64,000 nucleotides of DNA from Eupeodes corollae (Eukaryota; Arthropoda; Insecta; Diptera; Syrphidae), in NCBI RefSeq assembly GCF_945859685.1, contig NC_079147.1, positions 142,128,645 to 142,192,644 of the forward strand. The letters run 5' to 3'. The notes under the pieces were generated by a model. That model did no database searches. It worked only from the letters and a program-made list of their open reading frames with translations, and had not been told where the DNA came from. The position numbers were made by a program, and so were the translations under genes. This document shows positions 11,688 to 21,915 of the stretch, one piece after another. Every line of letters begins with the position of its first letter. Position 1 is the first letter of the stretch.

Positions 11688-12722
11688 GGCCCCGATTGTG
11701 AGTTTGGATTTTCTAATCGATGATCGACTTTTTTCGATTATAGATTGTCGATTATTTTATTTCATATTGTAAGTATCGATTTCGATTGGACGGTCGTCGA
11801 TTTTCGATTGTTATTTTCTAATCGACGGGGAAGAAAGCTGATGTCCAGAAGTTTTTTCTTAGCAACAAAATGTAAGTTTTTCCAATAAATAATTTATTTT
11901 AAGGCAAATAAAATGCAAATATTTTTTGTATACAGGTCCAAAGCAATAACAAATAAAAAACAAATGGAAATTTTGGTCAGATTGATTCAGAATAATTAAA
12001 TTGTATCCATTTGGAGCAAATATGCGTTTCTTGGACTGAGAGCACTTCTTTTAGCACTAGAGACACTGTGGATTGTGCAATACAATACAAAATTCATTAC
12101 CAACACTAACTTGGTAAGATCCATGAGCACAGAATCTCAAAGTAGTCGCAAGTTTTATGATGTTGGGAATCGAAGAGCTTATTTTTGCTGGCCTGAGGTT
12201 TGGGTTAATTTCACTTAGAAGTTCTATGAAACTTTCTTTAGACAAGCGAAACTATTTCAAAAAGCTATAAGAAATATAAAGGACATGTATAAAGGTATAG
12301 CAAGTAAGAACATTTCCATAAATATTACAATGTTTCATCCAGTTCCAGAGGATTAGAGGTGTCTCTGATATGTCTTCTTTTTCTGGCCATTTAACATTTT
12401 CTTGGGCATTTTCGGTATCTGTGTCACTGTCGCTAAACCACAACTCAATTCCACTCATTTTTAAATGTTTATTAACTATTTTAGTTTATTTTAAAAAAAG
12501 GAAAACTAGAAAACAAATAATGATTTCAAATTATTTCAAATTTGACATTTCTACATCAACATCATAGAAATGTCAAATTTGAAATATTCACAATATTTTG
12601 TGGGTTTATTCACAATAGTGCATTGTTTGTTCGATTGAGTTTCGCAATAGAAAATATGAAAATCAATCGACACAATCGAAAAGTTTCGACTCGATTGATA
12701 ATCGAAAGCGACAATCGAGGCC
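11688..12722 (-). mobile_element. PIF/Harbinger-type DNA transposon with intact ends
   Basis: The left end GGCCCCGATTGTGAGTTTGG and the inverted right end GGCCTCGATTGTCGCTTTCG form terminal inverted repeats that continue with a run of CGATT-rich sequence. Both are flanked by TAA (11685-11687 and 12723-12725), the 3 bp TWA target duplication expected of PIF/Harbinger. The minus strand at 12057-12250 encodes LSKESFIELLSEINPNL and IIKLATTLRFCAHGSYQVSV, the N-terminal region of HARBI1-like nuclease transposases. The DDE part is missing, so at about 1 kb this is an internally deleted derivative. A near-perfect hairpin lies at 12532-12586. Confidence 0.75.
12532..12586. repeat. Perfect 21 bp inverted repeat, 13-base loop
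   Basis: Arms at 12532-12552 and 12566-12586 (TTTCAAATTTGACATTTCT and its complement) pair without mismatch. It lies in the subterminal part of the Harbinger element, where such hairpins are common. Confidence 0.8.
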
Positions 12723-12725
12723 TAA

Positions 12726-14795
12726 TTCTTGCCTTTTATTTCATGCTCAATAGCTGATTTTGACAGCTACCTGACACCTAAAAGACGGCAATGTATTTTT
12801 ACATCACAACAGAATTTAGTTGTCGGAATAATTTGTTAAGTTGATTAAGAGTTGAGTTGTATTGGTGACAACCAAACTAAGTTGAATTAAAATCCATAAT
12901 ATTCGCATTTCAAAAATGTAATTCGAAAAGTTTCCTTTTTCATACAAAATATGTTAATATGTTAAATTTTAAAAATTCCTTTAAAATATATCTTTAATTA
13001 AAAACCACTCATAACTTTTCATTGTTGTTTTTCTTTATGTGAATCTGAATAGACCTTTTTGCAAAAACAGTTTTAATAAGAAAATTGCATTACAAAAACC
13101 AATTTCACAATCATCCGAAAAACACAGATAGACCAATTGTCTGCAGAAGCACTTTTGAAATGTCTTTGAAAAGCCCACATCTGTTCAGAATCTTTACGAG
13201 TCATTTATTCCCATTTAGTTACGCCCCAAATAACCGATTAAATGTATGGAAAGAACGGCACATTTCTCTGATTTATACCTATTTGAACCTACTTTTAATC
13301 CAGACATCTTTCTTTTCCCAAAGTGACAGCATACCCTTAAGTTGTTTGTATTCAAGTAGGTATAAGGCATATATGTGTCATCATCAATAAAAACTTCGAA
13401 AGTGACCCAAAAACGACAAACCATTGAGCATTGTAGAAGATATGTATGTAAAAAAAATTTGTTTTCGAAGAAAAATCCTTCGCGTCGTCATCGGCGGCGT
13501 CGTCCTTTTCTTCGGTCATCCAGTATAGTGGTGCAGCAAAATAAAGAAAATGCTAACAAGACGGTTTCCCAAAAACGAAAAGAAAAATATTTATCGGTTG
13601 GCTCCCTACTGTCTGGCAACTGGCATCGTCTAATGCCAAGAATCGCTCAACACGGGGAGTCAGCCAAACTCGAATTGCATTTGATACAAGTGAAGTATTT
13701 TCCAAAAAAGTTACAGATGGTTGGAGACTTGCCAAACCGTGTAAGGTTAGGGCTATGGGAATTGGCTGTTTTCCTACTGAAACCGATGCTGACGATAAGC
13801 AATTATTCGAATGACATAAATATTGAGTGGTTGGTGGTGTAGTTGTTCGCTTTGTGAAATCGCGTGGGAATTCAAAAATAAACGAGAAGGAGAGAGATTC
13901 GTCAACAAATCGTATAACATAACAATGACATTTTATGGTCCCTTTGACAGTTCATACATATCCATTTCAATGTACAGTAGATAGATGGCGCAGTGGAGAA
14001 TCTGTCACTTCTTATGTGCAACCTCTTGACACCCTGTCAAGTGTGTGCTCTAAGTTTACACAAAGAATACAAACTTAAAATGTACCATCTCTTGAAGTCA
14101 TTCTTGCTGCCCTGCTGGGCTTTAGCTTGGGCAAGGATGAAGGATGATGATGATGAGTCGAGTTGAGTTGAGATGAGTACACTAAATGTCAAATTGACAT
14201 GATTGTGTTTAACGGTGAATGAAATTTCTTTTTGTGTTCTGTGTAAAATTGTGGCCACACATGCTCTCTGTGCACTGGTTTAATTGAAAATCCTGAATTA
14301 TTAAATATTCTTCAAATGAGTTTTCTTTCAGGGTTTTTCTTTTATTCCATTTTTCTCAACTCACTCTGAGTGAATAGGTTTTTTGTTTTTGTTTTGTTTT
14401 ATTTGTAAAAGTACGAGTATATTATTATGTATGCGATGTAGGAGGCTGTGTATTGTATGTTTGTATAGACTTTTATAGTCTTTCAATGAGGGCTTTTATG
14501 TTTGAAGACAAAATGAGAAAAAATTTAAAAGGAAATCTAAAGAGATTGTATAAAGAAGAAGAACTTGTTTTTCGTTAGTTTTACCCCACAAATGTCTATC
14601 ATTTTGAAGATTTTAAAACAAACATAAATTTGAAAGCAGGTGACCTAACCCCTTTTCTTTTTTAAAAATGTACTATTTTATCTCAATGACTTGTTTCTGT
14701 AGGATTTTTAATAGAAAGTTTGCTTATAGGCGCGTAGTAACGAGTGTTTTTCTAAGTCGTGTGTTTTTTTAATCTGGCAATACTTTTTTTCGTAT
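12726..14795. other. Intergenic, no identified gene
   Basis: A + strand frame across 13440-13840 has a patch of protein-like text (SQTRIAFDTSEVFSKKVTDG near 13660), but with stops and no recognised family. The rest is AT-rich with short repeats. Confidence 0.3.
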
Positions 14796-14799
14796 TTGG

Positions 14800-15190
14800 T
14801 CTTTTTGACAGCTGCCACATGATTTATTCTTAGATTGAGTGGCCATTTTATAGTGAACATACTTCCTTTCTTGAACAACGTTTGTTAATCGGTAAAATTA
14901 CCAAAATATAGAGCTACATGTGCCATAATGCCAACGAAACAATTAATTTCTTGAAGGAAAATTTAGATGGACGTATTTTCTCGCGGTGTGCATGGGCCTG
15001 TGGCATATCCAAGACCTTGCCATTAAACACCACTGGGCTATTTTTTGTGCGGTTTAGCGAAGTCGCTTGCTTAAAGTGGAAGAAAATTAGGTCTCGCGGC
15101 TGGAAGATATGCGTTTCATTTCTTTATGAAAACCACACGTTTAAAAAACCACCCTTAAGAAGCTACAAACTTAATGATTTCTTTAAATAA
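14800..15190 (+). mobile_element. Mariner-like remnant, internally deleted
   Basis: Begins with a terminal-like block (TTTTTGACAGCTGCCACATG, then TGGCCATTTTATAGTGAAC) that also occurs at 17815-17880. It then jumps to CHNANETINFLKENLDGRIFSR, corresponding to the sequence just after the second catalytic Asp of mariner-type transposases. The catalytic Asp itself and all upstream coding are gone, and the downstream FLWG region is frameshifted (FFVRFSEVACL). Confidence 0.55.
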
Positions 15191-15552
15191 AATAGTTTGA
15201 ATTATAACATTACACAAAATGAATTCTTAAAAACTTGATATAAAAACAGAAAATCGACTTTTGCTGTCAGGAAGGAAGTCCATTCATAATAATAAAAATT
15301 GATATAAGAGAGAGGAAAGATGACAGCTGTTATTGTTGAAGTTGTCATCTTTTGGCGTTTGACAAGTTACTACTAAAACCAGCCGCCAGGGGCGTATCAA
15401 TTTCTTCTAATTCCGGTCGTACAAACTTATTTATCATTTTTGAATACTTAAGGTCCAATCACACCGACACAGTGATACGAAGAGGATAGAGAGGCTTGTG
15501 GACAATAATTTTTGGATCTCATCGAATCCTTCCATTTTAAGATACGTACATA

Positions 15553-17148
15553 CAGCTGTGGACAACTAATTAGAAACACAAATTGAATTCACTTTTAAAG
15601 CAGTATTTTTTTTTATATTTTTTTTGAAAAAATATTTTTGTTTTCAAAATATATTTTTTAAACTTAAAACAATGTTTCCCAAACAAAACATTTATTTCAT
15701 ATGGCAGTTTCTGCGAAAACACAGCGTTTATTGGTAAAGAACTAATTAGAAACAAAGAGAAAAATCATATCTTATTATAAAATTTATAACTTCATAATAT
15801 CATACATTATATTTATCTTTAATACCTTGTTGCGAAACCTTTTTGCTTCAAAACGTCCCGACATCTTCATTCCATTGATGAAATAAGCCGCCTGCACTGC
15901 TCTACGGGTATAGCCTTCCAAGCATTTCATTATTATCTTAAATACCTTCGAAAGAACATCATTGTTGGAGATATTTTTGAGAGCAAAAGCTCTTTTAACA
16001 TCTGCCCCAAGATGATCTATCGGATGTAGGTCTGCACTTGATGATGCCCATTCCAGAACTGTTATCGATTGGTTCCTAAAGAACTGTTTCGTAATTCCAG
16101 CAGTGTGCTTGGGGTCGTTGTCTTGCTGAAACTTCCATATCACTGGCATGTTTTCATCGGCCCAATCCACTAATCGTTCCTTAAGAATGTCAATGTATTT
16201 AACAGCTGTCAGCGTGCCATCGATTCCATGGATTGGGCCAACTCCACACCACGAAAAACAGCCCCAAAAGTTAAGCGAGCCGCCTTTATGCTTAATTATT
16301 GGCAAAACGTATTTAGGGTGGAACGCTGTTCCTTTTGCCCTTTGGACATAACGTGCACCATCTTGGCCGATCCTATTTATTTTAGTTTCGTCACTCCACA
16401 CTATTCGTTTGATCATTTGGCGTGCGAATTCTATTCTAAGTCTACGTTACCTTGCGGTTACTAATGGTTTCTTCCGAGAAACACGACCATGCAACCCAAC
16501 TTCCACCAATCTTCTTCTGATTGTGCGTGGCCCTATCGGAACATCGAATGCAACCGAGAGTTGGCGTTGTATTTCTGTGGAGCTTTTTGACCAGCCTACT
16601 AATTGCTCGATCTATTTGGCAGCTTCTCTTACGGGCCCGTTTTTTACGAGGTACATTTTCAGCAGTCCCGAAGTTTTGAAAATTCTTAATTGCATTGAAA
16701 ACTTTCTTTAGAGAACAGTTCATTTGATATGCAAATGCTCTATAAGACATTTTAAGCTTCCAAAGTTCATGAATCGCTTTCCTTGTGGGAGGATCACAAC
16801 TCTTTACTTTTTCCCATTGTAATTACCTCAAAAATTTAAAAATTATTCTTTAAAAACATTTGCAGACAATTCAGAATTTTCTACTTACCAATGCAAAATA
16901 AAAAGATTATTTTTATTTCACCTAAATCAAATGCAATTTAACTGTTTCTAATTAGATGACCAGTTGAAACGAACACTTTTTACACTCTTCCTTGATTTTA
17001 TTGTGTACTTTTCAAAGACTTATGCACAAATGATGCTTTTTCAAACAATTATGTAATAACGCTTGCATTACACCGTTTTGGATACACTTGATACAGTGAA
17101 TGTGGAAATGAGAAGCAAGTAATGCTTCTAATTAGTTGTCCACAGCTG
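15553..17148 (-). mobile_element. Full-length Tc1-like element, 1596 bp
   Basis: Terminal inverted repeats begin CAGCTGTGGACAACTAATTA at 15553 and end with the exact complement at 17148. TA target duplications sit at 15551-15552 and 17149-17150, and the wider target reads ACA-TA-TGT, a palindrome of the kind Tc1 elements prefer. Length and single minus-strand transposase match typical Tc1 family members. The transposase is interrupted near 16420-16440. Confidence 0.9.
15784..16835 (-). pseudogene. Tc1-like transposase, frameshifted
   Basis: Two blocks make up the protein. The upstream block (16442 to about 16835) has the paired helix-turn-helix region (TRKAIHELWKLKMSYRAFAY, KKVFNAIKNFQNFGT, RKKRARKRS). 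The downstream block (15784-16416) is the catalytic core: IVWSDETKINRIG carries the first Asp and FQQDNDPKHT the second. The third position reads LHPIDHL where Tc1 proteins have NPIENLW, so with 34 residues between them the triad is DD34D instead of DD34E. The frame break between the blocks and the Glu-to-Asp change both argue against activity. Confidence 0.85.
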
Positions 17149-17150
17149 TA

Positions 17151-18261
17151 TGTCGCAGTTGTAGCTTGTCAAATAGCAAAAGAAGACAGTTTCAAAAGTG
17201 ACAGCTGCCCAAATCAAAATGAAACTTCTTATTGCAATTCCCTTTATTAACGTATGTATGTACTAACCATTTGCATAATGTAAGGTTGGAAACTTCTCAA
17301 TGAAATATATAAAAAGTTTGTTGTTTATTTTCGCTTTGAATTCCAGAAATTTCCCCCTATAAAAAATACACCTGAGCAGCTGTCACCAAAAAGTACCTTT
17401 AATTTAAACTTCAAATAAAAAAATGCACACTGTTGTAAATGGTTAATTTTGTTTGCATAGATTTTATAATAAACGTTGATAATCCTTAGTCGGCAATTTA
17501 AATAATAAATTTTCCAAAAAGGTGACTCTGACGTGTGCCTCAATGGATAAAATATGTGGAATTAGAAGCCCATTGTACTTTTATACCTCTCTCAATCTCT
17601 CAAATACACAAATACAATTTTATTCTTTGCTCAGCTTTATTCAATATGCACATTGGCCCTTTTTGATAAATATTTAATAGCCAATTCGATTGAGATTTAT
17701 AAATGTGCAGAAGTTCTTAATCCGAAAATGAAAAGTAGAGGATATTTTTAGTTTTGAGGTTTCTTTTCTTATTTAGACGTTTGGTTTGCAATCTGTCAAA
17801 AGACTTTTGTCAGGTTGTTTTTTGACAGCTGTCACTTGATGTATGTTCAGTTTGGTTAGCCATTTTATAATGAGTTGACTTAAGGACTTTATTTTTGTAT
17901 TTATGTCATTATTTGTAAGCTTACTTTTTAAGTTATTTCACTTGAGTTACTACCTTTGCTTTCATATTGTTGTAGTTATTGCCTGCCTTTAGCTTAACTA
18001 TCTTATAATGAAGTGGAATTTAGATTGTCAGTTAACAGGCTACTTAAGTATTTTTCCAAAATTGTGAAGCACAAACCCACAAAATGACAAAAGTAAGAAC
18101 TCATTAAGTTTTTATTGCAGATTCAAAAAGCTCTGTTTTAATTGGCGAAAACATGTCACTATGATAATGCACCCTTGGCAGATTATTTCATTGCATGGTG
18201 TTGGAAGCCAAATTGTAATACCAGAATCCTCCTGCAGATGCTTGTTCATTAATGAATATAA
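17151..18261. other. Intergenic with TGACAGCTGTCA repeat block
   Basis: At 17815-17880 the text TTTTTTGACAGCTGTCACTT plus GGTTAGCCATTTTATAATGA repeats the start of the mariner remnant at 14800. It is probably a solo end of the same element. No coding sequence is seen. Confidence 0.4.
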
Positions 18262-18550
18262 AAACATAAATAAGGTGTCTTAACAGACCGTTGAGATCCA
18301 GGGCCTAGTGATTTACTACTCTCAACCATTCCTGTGTGCGAGTACTGTTGTCAGGGATGGAGGGGACCTACAGTTTCAAGCCGATTCCGATGGGATTATT
18401 TAAAAAAGCATTTTTCATTACAAGAATTGCTCTTGAAATATTTGTTCGTTCCTCGCAAGAGGAAGTGCCGGTGAAAATATTTTTTTTTAGATGGCACAGG
18501 CTGACATTGAACTCAAGACCTCTAGCATCACAGTCCTTCTTCTTGTCCTA
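18262..18550 (-). mobile_element. tRNA-derived SINE (copy B)
   Basis: Matches the SINE body from its 3' tail (GGTGTCTTAACAGACCGTTG on the + strand) through ACCATTCCTGTGTGCGAGTA and CCTCGCAAGAGGAAGTGCCG to the start of the tRNA-like head (GACATTGAACTCAAGACCTC). The A-box part of the head has been lost or replaced. Confidence 0.75.
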
Positions 18551-18839
18551 CACCAAGCTGAAGTCCAGTTTCACACAGATGTCTTAAAAATAGCCCATCA
18601 CTTATTTTTGACCGTTTTCCATAAAACTTTGGCTATTGCATGCGTATGAACTCGGCCATATTCGCATTTAAACTGAAGAAATTAAGAACTAGTCGAAGCT
18701 TTCTAGTCAGTTGTCCAGGAATGTGGATTTTTTTCTGTAGCTTAAGCTCTTATTAATCGTACAGTTTGCAATTATTTTAAAACAGCTATTATTAAACTTA
18801 TGATTCTGAAAAAGGAGGTTCTCTAAACTCTACCAACTA

Positions 18840-19450
18840 TAGAAGCACCAGTCTTCTTAACATAGCCTACAAAATCGTCTCTACCGTAATATGTGAACGT
18901 CAAAAGCCCGTTTCAACAACCTGAGGTCATTATCAATGTGGTTCACATAACGCCAGATCTTGGAAAAAACTCAAGAACATCAAATCGACAAACACCATCT
19001 CGATTTCAACGCCACATAGGACAGTATCTACAGGGACAGCAAAATGGGTTCAATGGTTAATGAGGGCGAAACAAAGTACGTGCTGTCATAAAGAAAGGAC
19101 TTACAACACTGAACACCGACATCGCGGTCAAAATGTCACCATCGAAAGACGTGACTTTTAGGTCGTCAAGGACTTCGCCTACATTGACTCCGCTATAAAC
19201 GCAGAAAACAACATCAGCGCTGAGATCAAACGCAAAATAACTCTTGTTAACTGCTGTTTCTTTGGGCTAAGAAAGCTACTGAGTATCAAAGCCGTCTCTT
19301 AAACGACCATAGTGTCGTGCACGGTGCAAAAGCATGGATTTTAACAAAAGCGGATACAAGCACCTTGAGTCGTTTCGAAAGTAAAGTTATTCGCGTGTCC
19401 GTGTGCATAGAATGTGAAAGGAGGAGAAGATATATCTACGAGCTGTATAC
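18840..19450 (+). mobile_element. RTE-type LINE, internally deleted copy
   Basis: Frame-shifted RTE reverse transcriptase pieces: CGSHNA/RSWKKLKNIKSTN near 18940, TYDSIYRDSKMGSMVNEGE near 19020, SPSKDVTF and NAENNISAEIKRKI near 19140-19240, and the KAWILTKADTSTLSRFESKV-like segment near 19330. SIYRD is joined directly to KMGSMVNEGETKYVL, which in a complete protein lie on opposite sides of the catalytic palm, so the YADD box is deleted. It abuts the Jockey copy that follows. Confidence 0.72.
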
Positions 19451-19454
19451 GAGC

Positions 19455-21010
19455 TGTACAATGACGTAGACTTAACCAAAAGGATACAAGACCATCTTAG
19501 TTCAAATCAAATAACAATAATCATAAATTCAACCCCTGTGGAAAATTGCAATCAATTTTTTGATTATGCAAATGCTGATTTGAAAAAAATTTAAAAATGT
19601 ATCCGCCTTAAATTAAGAAACATTACAGAGAGGAATCCAAACAATATCAGTATCGAACAAATTGATGGAGCAGGTAGAACGTTTACAGCATCAGTTCTTG
19701 ATAGTGTTGAAGAAACCGTGCCCAAAAAAAAACTCCAAGTCTAAGCAATAATAATTCACTTCCCTCCTATGTAGTGGAAGCAGTTAAAATAAGAAAAAAA
19801 AAAACCCAATGAATAAGGACCAAGGACGAATACGCTCTGAAATGAATAGAATGAAATTGTTCATAAAAATTCAATCTTTCTTTTCAGAAATCAGAGCTGG
19901 AGAAATAAATTACAGGGTTAAGATAAAGGTAACAAGCCGTTTTGGAATACTATAAAAGTAATTACAAAGAAAAAAGTTTATATTCCGTTGTTTAAAATAG
20001 GTAATTCTATATTAATATTCAACGAGGAAAAAGCCAACGCATTAGCCAGCAAATTTAGTGCAAACAGTTTAGTTGCTGGAAACAATGCAACTAATAATCG
20101 AATGGAATGTATTGTTAATCAATCAATGCAATCATGAAGTAACCGAAGACATAATAACTTCTGACGAGGTTGAATTTGTTTTAAAATGTCTTAAGACCAC
20201 AAAATCTCCCGGATTTGACGGAATTAACAATCTTTTTTTAAAGAATCGTCCAAAAATAGGTATAAGATACCTCAAAAACTTGTTTAACAATTGTTTCAAA
20301 ACAGGTTACTTCCTCACAGAGTAAAAACCAGCCAAAGTCATTCCTATCCATAAGCCAGGAAAAAATTTAAGTGACCCTTCTAGCTATACAGACCAATCAA
20401 TTTGTTGAGCTCATTAAGCAAATGTTTAGAAAAACTTGTTAAGAACAAACTGGTTTTGCATGTTTGTAGATCAATTTGATATCTTGCCACCAGAACAATT
20501 TGGCCTTAGAAGGTATCATAGTACAACTAACTAAATTGACAGAATATCAAAGTTTGTGAAAAATAACTTGTCTTTAGGAAAAAGCACAGGAATGATACTT
20601 CTTGATGTGGAAAAAGCTTTTGACACTGTCTGGCATGAGGGCTTGATTCATAAGCTCGTTACCTTGAGATTTCCCTTGTATATTGTTAAAATTATTTTGT
20701 CATTTCTCTCAAACCGAACATTTAAAGTCTGTTTGAACAACTGGTACACTGAAGAAAATAATATCACTTTAGGTGTTCCCGAAGCGTCAGTTCTAGGTCT
20801 ATTTTTATATACCATATTGTGAAACTGCAACATTTGCTGATGACACATGCGATTCAACTGGTTTTTGCATTGAAACCAACTATCTCTAAATACTATTCAG
20901 ATTTCTTTCAATAATTGAAAAATAAAAATAAATCCATCAAAGACACAGACTCTTTTTTATACGAAAAAAAGGAAACCTTGTTTACTGCCATACAATAACC
21001 TTCAATAGTC
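19455..21010 (+). mobile_element. Jockey-clade LINE, decayed reverse transcriptase
   Basis: The linker region (QSFFSEIRAGEINYR near 19875, HKPFWNTIKVITKKK near 19940) leads into the reverse transcriptase: DIITSDEVEFVLKCLKTTKS and PGFDGINNLFLK (20150-20250), KVIPIHKPGKNLSDPSSY (20335-20385), GMILLDVEKAFDTVWHEGL (20590-20650), GVPEASVLGLFLYTI (20772-20816), then FADDTC in a shifted frame near 20835. The conserved GVPQGSVLGP box has become GVPEASVLGL and there are several stops. Endonuclease and 3' UTR are not recognisable. Confidence 0.8.
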
Positions 21011-21590
21011 CAGTTAATAAGACAAAAATAAGTCATAACTTAGCAAAAATTTCGCATAGAGCTGAAAATTGGGAGAGACGTTAAATACCTCATTACAATT
21101 GAAATGTCAAAAATCCCTTTCGATCCTCCTTGTGCGAAAAATTCTATTCATGGTCAAACATACAAAATTACGGTTTTTTCCATTTTTCTTGGAAACGATA
21201 AATTTTATCGTGAAAATAGATCAGACAAAACTTGTAGACCACACAATTCTCTACAAAAATGGTCCAGAAACTTTTTCTCATAAGACTCACCATTCGTGAG
21301 ATATCGCGGTTTTAAAAATTACAAAGTTCAGATTGCACACAACTCCACACCACCTATGAGGTAATGTACTTGTCGTATTTTTTTTTAACGTGGTTTCCCC
21401 AGTAGGTATACTCCACGATCCATTGCAACAAAGAAAGTTTGATCAGATGGTATCCTATTGATTGAAAAAATGGTAATATTGCTAATGATCGAAGATGAAT
21501 AGGTTGTCTAATTCTACTTCGACAATTATTTCTTCATCTTAATTTTTTTATTTTCATACCAAGCTTTATTGAGAATATCTAAATGATTGT
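21011..21590. other. AT-rich spacer
   Basis: No gene or identified repeat. Confidence 0.35.
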
Positions 21591-21594
21591 CAAT

Positions 21595-21915
21595 TTAACA
21601 GATTATTGTTAAACTCCCTTTTTTCTCAGTTATGATAATTTGTTCACCATACTTTAACTTCAATCTTCTTTTAATTGTTTTATTATCTATAGCTGGATTT
21701 TTGCCAATGTCTTTCAATTCTTCTAATGAAAATTGACAATTATCATTATTTTCAATGTATTGAAATATGTCCTTTATCGCCAAGTTCACTGAATCATCTT
21801 CAGGACGACCGCCTTTATACCCCGTAGTTGTCCTTAGAAAGATATTATAACAGTTATTGTGGTACTTAGCTTCAGCAGCAACTAAGTCAAATTCATTCGG
21901 AAGTTTGTTGGGTGA
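21595..21915 (-). pseudogene. N-terminal fragment of HEEADTR-type repeated gene family
   Basis: On the minus strand: NEFDLVAAEAKYHNNCYNIF, then LRTTTGYKGGRPEDDSVNLA, then IENNDNCQFSLEELKDI and LKLKYGEQIIITEKKG. The order DAKYHxxCY / GRPxDxxxNxA / CQFSLEEL / LxxKYG is what I recall for the N-terminal zone of a large repetitive protein family in arthropods and cnidarians. Its C-terminal zone (HEEADTR, FTGCDY) appears in a separate degraded copy at 48530-51300. The fragment ends at a stop near 21595 and the rest is missing. Function is unknown; behaviour is transposon-like. Confidence 0.5.
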
